A stretch of DNA of 41,930 nucleotides from positions 1-41,930 of the IMG/VR virus record IMGVR_UViG_3300028844_001239. One strand, 5' to 3'. Of this stretch, positions 23,287 to 30,670 are shown in pieces (position 1 is the first letter of the stretch; each line of letters begins with the position of its first letter). This DNA comes from a virus. Both the position numbers and the translations under genes were made by a program. The notes beneath the pieces were generated by a model, which saw only the letters and a program-made list of their open reading frames with translations, made no database searches and was not told the DNA's origin.

Positions 23287-23712
23287 CTAATGTATTCTAT
23301 CATTTTTAGATGGAAAGTTTAATACGTTATCATATTCAGACTGATCTGAATCATTATCATAGATCTGTTTCATTTTCTCAACATACTTTTCTACTTTTTC
23401 AAGTAGTTCTTCTTCAGATAGTTCATTATTTGCTATAGCTTCTTGATAGTTCTTAAGCATAACAAGATCAGGATTACCTTCTCCCATTACATGGGTTCCT
23501 TCTAGAGATATGAACTTCTCATCTCCTTCTTGAAGTGCCATCCATGGTCTAAATGCATAATACCTATTACCCTTTTCATCAAAGGTAGTTCTTATCATTA
23601 AGACTCTACGAATAACCATACCAGTAAAGTCATCTGAAGGCCATTCAACAACCTCACAGATTATTTCTTCTCCACTGACTAGTTTAAATTGTTTTATTTC
23701 TTTCATACTCAT
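23287..23712 (-). CDS. Conserved phage protein downstream of uvsW, 141 aa
   Basis: The start ATG overlaps the uvsW stop as TAATG. The N-terminal half (MKEIKQFKLVSGEEIICEVV, then MVIRRVLMIRTTFDEKGNRY, then YAFRPWMALQEGDEKFISL) has a small beta-barrel look like an Sm/LSm-type fold. The C-terminal half is acidic and helical (EEELLEKVEKYVEKMKQIYD). It is a conserved marine T4-like phage protein of unknown function. A possible antisense promoter on the plus strand points into its 3' end. Confidence 0.65.
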   Translation of the reverse strand: MSMKEIKQFKLVSGEEIICEVVEWPSDDFTGMVIRRVLMIRTTFDEKGNRYYAFRPWMALQEGDEKFISLEGTHVMGEGNPDLVMLKNYQEAIANNELSEEELLEKVEKYVEKMKQIYDNDSDQSEYDNVLNFPSKNDRIH

Positions 23713-25199
23713 TATATATCTACCTTAACAATCTTATATTTAAACTGCTCTTTTTCATATATCTTTACTCTTTCTGCTGAGTGAAGTAATGTGTAGTTTC
23801 TTCTTGTTTTCCAATGCAGATCATCTGCGACATCAAATAACTTTGTTTGTCTTCCATTGTCTGACTGTCGAAGACCACGCCCAATACTCTGCAAAACTTT
23901 GATTTGGGATTTGCTTGGTGAAGCGAATATGATATTATGAAGATTGCGAATATTAATACCAGTGCTGAATGTTCCCAAGGATGCGACAATGATTGAGTCC
24001 TTTTGCTTTTCCACGATCTTTCTAATGGCTTCTCTATCATCTGTCTTCACATCACCACTTACAAAAAATACTTTTCTTTTTTCTCCACACTTGTCTTGTA
24101 TCATCTCAAAGAGAGGTTTTCCATGAGCATCCACACGATTGTATAAGACAAGAGTATTTCCCTCAGAATCCAAAGCCAGATTAGAAATGAGCCTATTACG
24201 AGACTCGTTTCCAATGATAAAGTCAATCTCTTCCTGATAAGTTCTTTTACCAAAGTTTTTTCTAACCTCTTCTGAATAGTTTAGTAATAGTACCTTTATA
24301 TCTAAATCTGCTAGGGTATTATCATCTTGTAAGGCTTTGGTTGTTGTAACGCTGTACACCGGCCCGAATAGCCCTTCTAGGACTAATTTGTGAGTTAGTG
24401 TGCCATCAAGCGTTCCTGTGGTTCCAAACCTATATTTTGCCTCTGTTGCTTTATTCATGATAGATGATAATGACTTTGACTTAAAGCCATGACATTCATC
24501 ACCTATAACCATACCAAACTGTTCAAACCATTTCTTAGGGTATTTATATATGCTTTGCCACGTAGATATTACTATGGCTTTATCTGTGTTCTTACTCTTA
24601 CCTGAGTATATTTTATGCATTCCCTGTTCACCCATGCCATAATCGATAAAGTCTTGATGCATTTGTTCAACCAAAGATGTTGTGGGAACAATGATCAGAA
24701 CACGTCCTGCTTTTGGATAACCAACCCCTTCTGTAACATATTGTAACCAAAACTTAGCAAGGATGTAAATCATGAATGACTTGCCAGATCCTGTAGGAGA
24801 AAGAAGTATTCCTCTACTACGCTCCATTGCTGTCTTAACTGCATCGTACTGATAGTCTCTAGGTTGAAATGGCAGGTTGTCATTTTGCAGGTAATGATCT
24901 AACTCACTGACATCATCTTTTACTAAAGGAAATCCATACCTAGTTTCTTCTGTGTCTAGGGTGTAGCCACGTTCTTCACAAAACTTTACAAGGTAAACAT
25001 ATAGCCCTGCATTCAACTCACCTGTCATTCTGTTGAATAGTTTTATCTTACCATCCCATATTTTATTTTTATAGGCTGGCATAAACTTGTACCCCGGAAC
25101 ATAGAAAGAGAAATAGTCAGATAGTTCATATGCGAACCCACCTTCGCAATCAACATACATCATACTATAATCTTTTAGTTTGACTGTAATATCAGCCAT
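23712..25199 (-). CDS. uvsW: DNA/RNA helicase UvsW
   Basis: This 495-residue superfamily 2 helicase has an N-terminal substrate domain, QxxR-type motif FQPRDYQYDAV, Walker A SPTGSGKS (134-141), DECHG motif II, motif III GTTGTLDGT and motif VI QSIGRGLRQ. UvsW (T4: 503 aa) unwinds branched DNA and R-loops and helps shift replication from origin to recombination mode. The start overlaps the nuclease stop. All key motifs are intact. Confidence 0.96.
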   Translation of the reverse strand: MADITVKLKDYSMMYVDCEGGFAYELSDYFSFYVPGYKFMPAYKNKIWDGKIKLFNRMTGELNAGLYVYLVKFCEERGYTLDTEETRYGFPLVKDDVSELDHYLQNDNLPFQPRDYQYDAVKTAMERSRGILLSPTGSGKSFMIYILAKFWLQYVTEGVGYPKAGRVLIIVPTTSLVEQMHQDFIDYGMGEQGMHKIYSGKSKNTDKAIVISTWQSIYKYPKKWFEQFGMVIGDECHGFKSKSLSSIMNKATEAKYRFGTTGTLDGTLTHKLVLEGLFGPVYSVTTTKALQDDNTLADLDIKVLLLNYSEEVRKNFGKRTYQEEIDFIIGNESRNRLISNLALDSEGNTLVLYNRVDAHGKPLFEMIQDKCGEKRKVFFVSGDVKTDDREAIRKIVEKQKDSIIVASLGTFSTGINIRNLHNIIFASPSKSQIKVLQSIGRGLRQSDNGRQTKLFDVADDLHWKTRRNYTLLHSAERVKIYEKEQFKYKIVKVDI

Positions 25200-25863
25200 T
25201 CTCTTTTTGTTCTCTGTACATTTGTCTCACTTTAATAAACTCTTGTAGGTAATCGTGTGTATTGACCTTAAACACTTGTGGTTCGTTATGATCCACTGCA
25301 ATAATAATCACACCTTGCTTGATAGGCACACCCGTGCGCTCATAGAATGCTGCAGCATAAAAAGATGCTTGAATAAAATAGTTGCTGATCCATTCTACTT
25401 TCTTTGGCTTACGACTTGTTTTGAAGTCAATAACTGACAACTCGCCATCGTACTCAGCAATACAGTCCACTTGACCTGCACACTGTAGTCTGTCACTGTA
25501 AAGATATTCTTCTTGAAACCAAATGTTATTTACTTTATGATCTATGATATCTTTTATATGACTAAACGTGAATAGGTTGTTAGGTAAAACATCCTTATCC
25601 CAATCTTCAAGATTGTCAAGATAATCTTCTGCTAACTTGTGTACAGAAGTACCTCTTGTTGCTGCTTGATGAGAGATTTTATTGGCTTCTTCTTCGCCAA
25701 CTCTTTTACGCCACTTCATAATACTATCTCTACTTAAGAGACTTAGTACTGTGGTGATAGAAGGATAGGCATTGCCATCAGGAGTAAAATACTTACGTCC
25801 ACCCTTCGCTGTCTTCCTAGTCATTTTTGGTAAACTAATACCATGATCTACATGATTAAACAT
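25192..25863 (-). CDS. PD-(D/E)XK nuclease (RecB/Cas4-like exonuclease)
   Basis: This 223-residue protein has a RecB-family nuclease core: RGTSVHKLAEDYL, CAGQVDCIAEYDGELSVIDF, KTSRKPKKVEW (GxxD...D-x-K) and FIQASFYAAAFYERTG (QxxxY-like). The N-terminus has YPSITTVLSLLSRDS, as in phage exonucleases of this type. It sits between uvsY and uvsW, so a role in recombination or DNA-end processing is likely. The ATG overlaps the uvsY stop as TAATG. Confidence 0.9.
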   Translation of the reverse strand: MFNHVDHGISLPKMTRKTAKGGRKYFTPDGNAYPSITTVLSLLSRDSIMKWRKRVGEEEANKISHQAATRGTSVHKLAEDYLDNLEDWDKDVLPNNLFTFSHIKDIIDHKVNNIWFQEEYLYSDRLQCAGQVDCIAEYDGELSVIDFKTSRKPKKVEWISNYFIQASFYAAAFYERTGVPIKQGVIIIAVDHNEPQVFKVNTHDYLQEFIKVRQMYREQKENG

Positions 25864-26309
25864 TATCCACCTGCTTCAAATACTTTCCATTTTATCATAT
25901 TACCAATAGTTTGATGACGCCACTTCAAGGTATCAACTATATCTGTAAGTGTATTTATAAGGGTCTTTAGGTACTCTATTTTCAACTCAGACTCTTGTAT
26001 TTCTTTATCAGAGTCATAGTAATGGTTCATGTCTCCTTTAAGAACTTTGAGACCATCAAGAGGATCGTAATCCCAACCACGTGCTTCTATTTCAAACTGA
26101 TCCATCTTACCGTTGTAGTATAGCCACTTGTCTTTGAGTAAAGACTTTTGATCCATCTCATATTTCTTGAGACGCAACTTAGCATTGGCTAATGCACCAA
26201 GATACTTAGCATGTAGGTTAGGTGTTAAGCGAGAGGTTTCTGCTAAATCATTTCTAGGGATTTGACAATCTTCTTGCCAAGCCTCAAGGACATCTTCTAA
26301 TGTTTTCAT
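25863..26309 (-). CDS. uvsY: Recombination mediator UvsY
   Basis: This 148-residue protein is close to T4 UvsY (137). Motifs include LEDVLEAWQEDCQIPRNDLA, TPNLHAKYLGALANAKLRLK, KDKWLYYNGKMDQFEIEARG and LKWRHQTIGNMIKWKVFEAG. UvsY loads the UvsX recombinase onto gp32-coated single-stranded DNA. UvsX and gp32 are not in the window. It is followed by the nuclease and uvsW genes, forming a recombination block. Confidence 0.93.
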   Translation of the reverse strand: MKTLEDVLEAWQEDCQIPRNDLAETSRLTPNLHAKYLGALANAKLRLKKYEMDQKSLLKDKWLYYNGKMDQFEIEARGWDYDPLDGLKVLKGDMNHYYDSDKEIQESELKIEYLKTLINTLTDIVDTLKWRHQTIGNMIKWKVFEAGG

Positions 26310-26327
26310 AATGTACTTTCGTTGTGG

Positions 26328-26870
26328 TTACTTCAATTCAAAATAAGAAAATCTAAACGATGCAGGAAATGTTATAAATGTAACGTCACCTGAGGTTGAC
26401 TCTAATGTCATATCCCCTAGACTTGTTGGCATACTATCTATATATCTTATCTGCCTGACTTTGTTGTTATGGCTACTCAAAATGCTAAGTGTTATGTCTG
26501 CATATGTTGGCGGCTTTGTAGATGTTCTACCTAACGGTGTTCTGTCTTCTTGTTCGATAGTTCTCTGCAACCAGTTATACATTTCAGTGTACGCATTTAA
26601 ATTTTCATCAACAATAATCATAGCAGTTAATTCACCAAATGTCAACTTGTCTCCTGTGAACGGCACAGAGGTGACCCTCTTGAATGGCATCTCTACAGGG
26701 TTAGATGACAGAGAAGGGTGCAATACAGTCTGAGCAAAGAACTCTAGGTTCTGAAAATGCTTGTGGTCTATAGTAAGTTTGAATGCATTAGGCTGCAGGT
26801 AGTTGACATTGTTCAACCCTGATGATGCTGATGATGTTAGTACTTCTATACTAGGATTTAATGTAGGCAT
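26328..26870 (-). CDS. Tail-tube-like virion protein (tail completion/tube initiator type)
   Basis: This 180-residue protein reads NYLQPNAFKLTIDHKHFQNL, EFFAQTVLHPSLSSNPVEMP, GELTAMIIVDENLNAYTEMY and NWLQRTIEQ, then ends FPASFRFSYFELK. The pattern resembles tail-tube-fold proteins of marine T4-like phages, such as gp19/gp54 relatives or the gp3 tail completion protein found near gp23 and uvsY; I cannot choose between these. A late promoter TATAAATA at 26901-26908 on this strand supports a virion role. Confidence 0.6.
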   Translation of the reverse strand: MPTLNPSIEVLTSSASSGLNNVNYLQPNAFKLTIDHKHFQNLEFFAQTVLHPSLSSNPVEMPFKRVTSVPFTGDKLTFGELTAMIIVDENLNAYTEMYNWLQRTIEQEDRTPLGRTSTKPPTYADITLSILSSHNNKVRQIRYIDSMPTSLGDMTLESTSGDVTFITFPASFRFSYFELK

Positions 26871-26900
26871 AGGTTGTTCCTAAAAAACTTTATATACCTC

Positions 26901-26908
26901 TATTTATA
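26901..26908 (-). promoter_or_regulatory. T4-type late promoter upstream of the tail-tube-like gene
   Basis: An exact TATAAATA on the minus strand about 31 bases upstream of the ATG at 26870, in the gap next to the divergent plus-strand gene. Confidence 0.65.
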
Positions 26909-26911
26909 TGC

Positions 26912-26940
26912 TTGACAAACACTATTTGATATGTTACAAA
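26912..26940 (+). promoter_or_regulatory. Sigma70-like promoter of the plus-strand gene
   Basis: TTGACA (26912-26917), a 17-base spacer and TACAAA (26935-26940). It lies about 32 bases upstream of the ATG of the acidic 79-residue gene. Confidence 0.65.
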
Positions 26941-26971
26941 AGTATGTAATCAAGAGAAAGAGAGAATCGTT

Positions 26972-27211
26972 ATGATCGCTATGCCTTATACTTACATTAC
27001 TCCAATGTCTTTTGAAGAAGCTTCTAGTCTTATCAAGACATGGGCTAACAACGAATTGCTTGAAAGTATGGAGCTTCTTTTAGATACTTACAATGATTTC
27101 ATGAATGAAGATCCTGATGAAGATGCTGAAGATGATTTCTATGATACCTATCAGTATGAAATCAGTGCCTATAATAAAGTGTTCGCTGATATGCAACCTT
27201 TGTTTGCATAA
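26972..27211 (+). CDS. Acidic small protein, lone plus-strand gene (79 aa)
   Basis: This is the only plus-strand gene in the window. It follows a sigma70-like promoter (26912-26940) and a GAGAGA site, and ends at a bidirectional terminator. The protein is very acidic, with about 18 Asp/Glu and only 2 Lys, concentrated in MNEDPDEDAEDDFYDTY. It is otherwise helical (FEEASSLIKTWANNELLESM). No family is recognised. Independent promoter and terminator between gp23 and a tail gene mark it as a moron-type insertion, probably expressed early. DNA mimicry or inhibition of a host DNA-binding protein is a guess from charge alone. Confidence 0.8.
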   Translation: MIAMPYTYITPMSFEEASSLIKTWANNELLESMELLLDTYNDFMNEDPDEDAEDDFYDTYQYEISAYNKVFADMQPLFA

Positions 27212-27214
27212 AAA

Positions 27215-27266
27215 AAGGCCCACCGAAGTGGACCTTAGTTGGGAGGGTTGAACCCCTCCCTTTTTT
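27215..27266. terminator. Bidirectional terminator between the plus-strand gene and gp23
   Basis: Two hairpins. The first (27215-27236) has stem AAGGxCCAC/GTGGxCCTT with a TTCG-type loop on the minus strand followed by a T-run, and so ends gp23 transcripts. The second (27241-27260) has stem GGGAGGG/CCCTCCC followed by T6 on the plus strand and so ends the plus-strand gene. Both genes run into this site. Confidence 0.9.
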
Positions 27267-27276
27267 ATATTTAATC

Positions 27277-27981
27277 CTATGTGAGGATATTGTCCACACG
27301 GAAGATTCTGTAGTACTGGTTTGTACGTGCAGTTGCAAGACCATCTGCAGGTGAAGCACCTACGAATGGGTTTGATGCCATGCCATAACGAGTTTTGAAC
27401 CCGATACGTGGCTGGAAATCATCCTCGCCTACGGCACGAACCATTGTCAACGGTACGTATGGGCAGTAGAATACACCTGCGTCATATGGGTTTGTACCTT
27501 TGTAGCCTACGTTGATGTAGTCTGCAGTTGCATATGGATCAATGTATACACGCATACGACCATTCAGAACACCTGCGAAAGTGTTACCTGTGTCATCAAC
27601 ATTCAAGTTGGTTGACAGTGCAGGTGAATAGTCCAACATGCCTGAAGCAGCCAAAGCAGAAGCAACGTCTGAAGAACAGATAATGAAGTTACCTTTACCT
27701 CTACGTGTTTCTTTTGCGATTACGTTTGCTTCACGATCAAGCTGTACGCCCAAGCCTTTGAACTTCTCAGCAGACCAACGACCATCAGCATCGCTTGACA
27801 AGTCAAAGATACCTTTGGTTGTTACGTTTGCTTGACGTGCGCCGACTTTAGCTTGGCTGTTGATTGTACGGATTACTTCACGGTTGATTTCCGCAAGAAT
27901 CTCTGTTGACAAGATGTTTGCCAACTCTGTTTCAGCGTCAAGACCATGAATAGCTTTCAGATCCTGTGCCAGTTCCAGAGT
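27277..27981 (-). CDS. 23: Major capsid protein gp23, C-terminal part (frame-disrupted)
   Basis: The gp23 landmark LELAQDLKAIHGLDAETELA begins at 27978 in this frame, ahead of the first ATG at 27922-27924. The rest is classic gp23: ILSTEILAEINREVIRTINS, GNFIICSSDVASALAASGML, VDDTGNTFAGVLNGRMRVYI, TNPYDAGVFYCPYVPLTMVR and QPRIGFKTRYGMASNPFVG. It must be fused to the upstream fragment to form a capsid protein, but the two frames differ by one base. It ends just before a strong terminator hairpin pair. Confidence 0.9.
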   Translation of the reverse strand, partial: TLELAQDLKAIHGLDAETELANILSTEILAEINREVIRTINSQAKVGARQANVTTKGIFDLSSDADGRWSAEKFKGLGVQLDREANVIAKETRRGKGNFIICSSDVASALAASGMLDYSPALSTNLNVDDTGNTFAGVLNGRMRVYIDPYATADYINVGYKGTNPYDAGVFYCPYVPLTMVRAVGEDDFQPRIGFKTRYGMASNPFVGASPADGLATARTNQYYRIFRVDNILT

Positions 27982-28502
27982 GTGTACGCATCACCTGTGT
28001 ATGGAGCATAATCTGCACCAGAGTCAACGATAGAACCACCGCCATCTGTGTCAGATACGCCAGCCAAACCTGATGGTGAACCGTTAGCAGTTACTGCTGA
28101 GTCACCTGAGAAGCCTACTGCAGCTTCGTTGAACAGTGCTTCATCATCAACTGATACACCAGCTTTTGTGGTTTTGTACTTTGACTTCATTGCGAAGATC
28201 AAACCAGTTGGACCTGACATAGGCTGAACACCTGCAACGTCATATGCCATCATGTTTGGCATCGCACGTCTTACGAGTGAGATCAGGATTGGGTTCCAGT
28301 TATCTGCTGCACCAGTTGCTGCAGTACCTGCACCTGCAGCGTTAGCTGCGGTTTCTTGTAAACCTTGCTCACGCAGGGCATTTTCTGTGTTTTCAAGAAC
28401 GGCTGCAGTAACAGAACGCTTGTGTGCATCGGTAATAGTACCTGCAGACTCTTCGTTCAATACTGGAGACCATTTCTCTACGAGACGATCATAAGTTTCC
28501 AT
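27957..28502 (-). CDS. 23: Major capsid protein gp23, N-terminal part (frame-disrupted)
   Basis: This part starts METYDRLVEKWSPVLNEESA with a good site (AAGGAGATCC). It includes the gp23 hallmark NWNPILISLVRRAMPNMMAY, DVAGVQPMSGPTGLIFAMKS, then a Gly/Ser/Asp-rich region SGLAGVSDTDGGGSIVDSGA. At TGDAYT it runs into an out-of-frame junction and stops at 27957-27959 with LWNWHRI. The stretch normally containing the SIEK...TAKSRALKAEY segment is missing, so the gene seems to have lost about 40 codons plus a frame step. See the finding on this junction. Confidence 0.88.
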   Translation of the reverse strand: METYDRLVEKWSPVLNEESAGTITDAHKRSVTAAVLENTENALREQGLQETAANAAGAGTAATGAADNWNPILISLVRRAMPNMMAYDVAGVQPMSGPTGLIFAMKSKYKTTKAGVSVDDEALFNEAAVGFSGDSAVTANGSPSGLAGVSDTDGGGSIVDSGADYAPYTGDAYTLWNWHRI

Positions 28503-28519
28503 AATTGGATCTCCTTAAC

Positions 28520-29461
28520 TTATTTAGTTTTTCTTAGGGCTTGTAAATATTGCTCCATCATCGCTGAAGTTTCTACAGCTTCATCGGCTGTGTCATCTTC
28601 TGACTCTTCTGCGATAACAGATGTAGCGGTCTTCTGTGAGAAGTATGATTCTTTCAGTGTCAACACCTTAGAGGCGAATGACTCTGCATCATCAAAATCT
28701 ACAGATTCTGCTAGTTTGGCAAGCTTTTCAACCTGAGTTTCTGCCAGATCTTTTGACGCTTCACGAATAATCGCATCACGCTTGTAAGATACTAGCTCTT
28801 CTTGGATTGTCATAGCTTTAGCAACGGCTTCGTTGTACTGTTCTTCTAGTTCTTCGTTAGCTGTTGCCAGTTCGTCTACTAGGTCAACTTTGGACTCAGG
28901 AACTTCAACATAAGATTCTACAAACAAGTCTTTCAACTTATCCATGAAACCTTCTGCGATTTCTGAACGAAGTCCAGATTGAATCGCAAGTTTGTTTTCT
29001 TCCATCCAATTTTCAACCACATAGTTGAGGTAGCTGTCTACTTTCTCAACAAGATCAGCTTTTGTTGACTGAATTTCTTCATCAAGTTGTTCTTGATATT
29101 CAGTTTCCAAACGGTTGATCTCTTCTGAGATTTTTGACTTTACCGCTGCTTCAAAGATTACTGCAGTTTTGGCTTTAAACTCATCGCTGAGTGTTGCCTC
29201 AGATTCAACAAGAGCATTTAAGTCTTCACTAAAATCTCCATCAATCTCTACTGACTCCGCTTTCATTGGTGTTGCAGAACCCTTTTGCATTGGTTCGCTG
29301 TTACTCTTATCACCTTTACGCTTTTTAGCTGCAGGTGCTTTAGTCTCTGCTGCATCATTAGCAGCAAGCGACTGAGCTTCAGCATTCTTAGGATCGTGTG
29401 CTTCTTCGACTTCCATCTCGTCTAGAAGTTCCACATCCTGCTCTTCGATTTGATCAGTCAT
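28520..29461 (-). CDS. 22: Prohead scaffold protein (T4 gp22-like)
   Basis: The start ATG 29459-29461 follows an in-frame AAGGAG site. The 313-residue protein is highly charged and helical, with coiled-coil regions (SKISEEINRLETEYQEQLDE, ELATANEELEEQYNEAVAKA), as expected of the assembly core removed by gp21. It contains ENWMEENKLAIQSGLRSEIA, a familiar stretch in T4-like scaffolds, and ends MMEQYLQALRKTK. It lies directly between the protease and gp23 genes, as in T4. Confidence 0.9.
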   Translation of the reverse strand: MTDQIEEQDVELLDEMEVEEAHDPKNAEAQSLAANDAAETKAPAAKKRKGDKSNSEPMQKGSATPMKAESVEIDGDFSEDLNALVESEATLSDEFKAKTAVIFEAAVKSKISEEINRLETEYQEQLDEEIQSTKADLVEKVDSYLNYVVENWMEENKLAIQSGLRSEIAEGFMDKLKDLFVESYVEVPESKVDLVDELATANEELEEQYNEAVAKAMTIQEELVSYKRDAIIREASKDLAETQVEKLAKLAESVDFDDAESFASKVLTLKESYFSQKTATSVIAEESEDDTADEAVETSAMMEQYLQALRKTK

Positions 29462-29475
29462 GTTTGACTCCTTAA

Positions 29476-30132
29476 TCATGTTTGTTTCAATAACGAGAGG
29501 AAATTTTTATACTCACGAACCTGCGTCTCATAAAGATCCGCACGTGGAGCACGTTTGATTTCAGTCTCTATTCTTTCAATTTCTTGAGCTTCAATGATGC
29601 CATTATTCCAGACCCACTCAACACCTTCCATTATTCCATTAACAAAAGCATTTGGTGCAGATGGATCTTGTACGATATCAACCGTATTAAGCATAAAGTC
29701 ATCTTTGACGTACATAGTTCCGTTACGTTGCTCAAGGCTACCCATACCACGAGTCGAGACACCTAGTTGAACACCACCTTCTAGTAAACCTTTTACAATA
29801 TTACCCATCGGAGTATCCAGTATCTGTGCCTTACCCACAACATCATTTCCCTTCCAAGAAAGTTCTGTGATCTTGTGAGATACTTTATCCAAGTTAACAG
29901 TTGGTCCATCAGGGTGATTTAACTCACCCACCGCTCTGTTCTTGGAAACTTGTTCTGAAACATATTTATCTACAGCCTTTTCCATAATAGGCTTTGGGTA
30001 GACACGTCCGTTTCTATTCTTAGATTCAGCTTGCATGAAGACACCCTCAATCACATGTGATTTAGATCCATCTTCTTTTTTCTCTACGATGCACTGAACA
30101 TTTGTTTCAGTGTATTCTGTGATAAGCTTCAT
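29476..30132 (-). CDS. 21: Prohead protease (T4 gp21-like)
   Basis: The start at ATG 30130-30132 gives MKLITEYTETNVQCIVEKKE, as in T4-like gp21; a longer frame from 30159 overlaps the upstream gene. The 218-residue protein has ESKNRNGRVYPKPIMEKAV, the His-containing GELNHPDGPTVNLDKVSHKI and the Ser-containing LGVSTRGMGSLE. These are the catalytic segments of the herpes/T4-type capsid maturation protease. It cleaves the scaffold and gp23 at the prohead stage. Confidence 0.94.
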   Translation of the reverse strand: MKLITEYTETNVQCIVEKKEDGSKSHVIEGVFMQAESKNRNGRVYPKPIMEKAVDKYVSEQVSKNRAVGELNHPDGPTVNLDKVSHKITELSWKGNDVVGKAQILDTPMGNIVKGLLEGGVQLGVSTRGMGSLEQRNGTMYVKDDFMLNTVDIVQDPSAPNAFVNGIMEGVEWVWNNGIIEAQEIERIETEIKRAPRADLYETQVREYKNFLSLLKQT

Positions 30133-30136
30133 CTGG

Positions 30137-30352
30137 TTAACCTTTATATTGCTTGACAAACTCTTTAGCCATCTTCTCAGCTTCTTTCTGAGATTTATAA
30201 CTATCTAGTCTATCACCATCGATGTACACAACAAAACCATTTTTTTCCTTAGTGATCTTTACAGGAATACGATCAATCTTAGTATCTAGGATTGTGTTCC
30301 CAGAAGGCTTTCTTCCTGCAAGTTCTCTAATATCTTTAAATGTTTTTGTCAT
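30137..30352 (-). CDS. Small prohead-region protein in the gp68 position, 71 aa
   Basis: This small basic protein (MTKTFKDIRELAGRKPSGNT, then VKITKEKNGFVVYIDGDRL, then SYKSQKEAEKMAKEFVKQYK) lies between gp67 and gp21, where T4 has the core protein gp68. It is about half the T4 gp68 length (141) and the link is by position only. A late promoter TATAAATA (30370-30377 on this strand) precedes it. It is common in marine T4-like phages with an unassigned role. Confidence 0.7.
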   Translation of the reverse strand: MTKTFKDIRELAGRKPSGNTILDTKIDRIPVKITKEKNGFVVYIDGDRLDSYKSQKEAEKMAKEFVKQYKG

Positions 30353-30369
30353 GTTCTTTATTTTTCTTT

Positions 30370-30377
30370 TATTTATA
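30370..30377 (-). promoter_or_regulatory. T4-type late promoter upstream of the gp68-position gene
   Basis: An exact TATAAATA on the minus strand, 18 bases upstream of the ATG of the 71-residue gene, in the gap after gp67. Confidence 0.65.
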
Positions 30378-30397
30378 CTAAAAAGATTTTTGGTATA

Positions 30398-30670
30398 CTA
30401 TTGTTCTTCTTCATCTTCTTCTGTATCATCTTCTAGCTCATCTAATGCGGCTTCAACTTCTTCCTCTGAAGGATCATCATCATCTAACTCAGCTTCTGCA
30501 CCATTGAACATCTGATCTGCTACTGCAACCTTTTCTTGGTCAAGCGCATCAGACATTTTGTTTGCTAAAAGTTCGTGAAATGTTGGCGCAGCTTTAGAAA
30601 AATCTTTATCTACAACAGCATCAATAAAATCGTGTAGTTTTGTGTCTGGACTCATTTGCGGTTCACTCAT
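30398..30670 (-). CDS. 67: Prohead core protein (T4 gp67-like)
   Basis: The 90-residue protein has a helical N-terminal half (KLHDFIDAVVDKDFSKAAPT, FHELLANKMSDALDQEKVAV) and a very acidic tail (EEEVEAALDELEDDTEEDEE). T4 gp67 (80 aa) has the same layout and a similar xxLxxEKxAxA pattern. It is part of the internal prohead core. The ATG overlaps the portal stop as ATGA. Confidence 0.82.
   Translation of the reverse strand: MSEPQMSPDTKLHDFIDAVVDKDFSKAAPTFHELLANKMSDALDQEKVAVADQMFNGAEAELDDDDPSEEEVEAALDELEDDTEEDEEEQ

Noticed and set aside
27957-28000. Programmed -1 ribosomal frameshift in gp23
   Set aside because: No slippery heptamer is present in the short stretch where the two frames overlap, and the conserved segment before LELAQDL is missing, so deletion or assembly error fits better.
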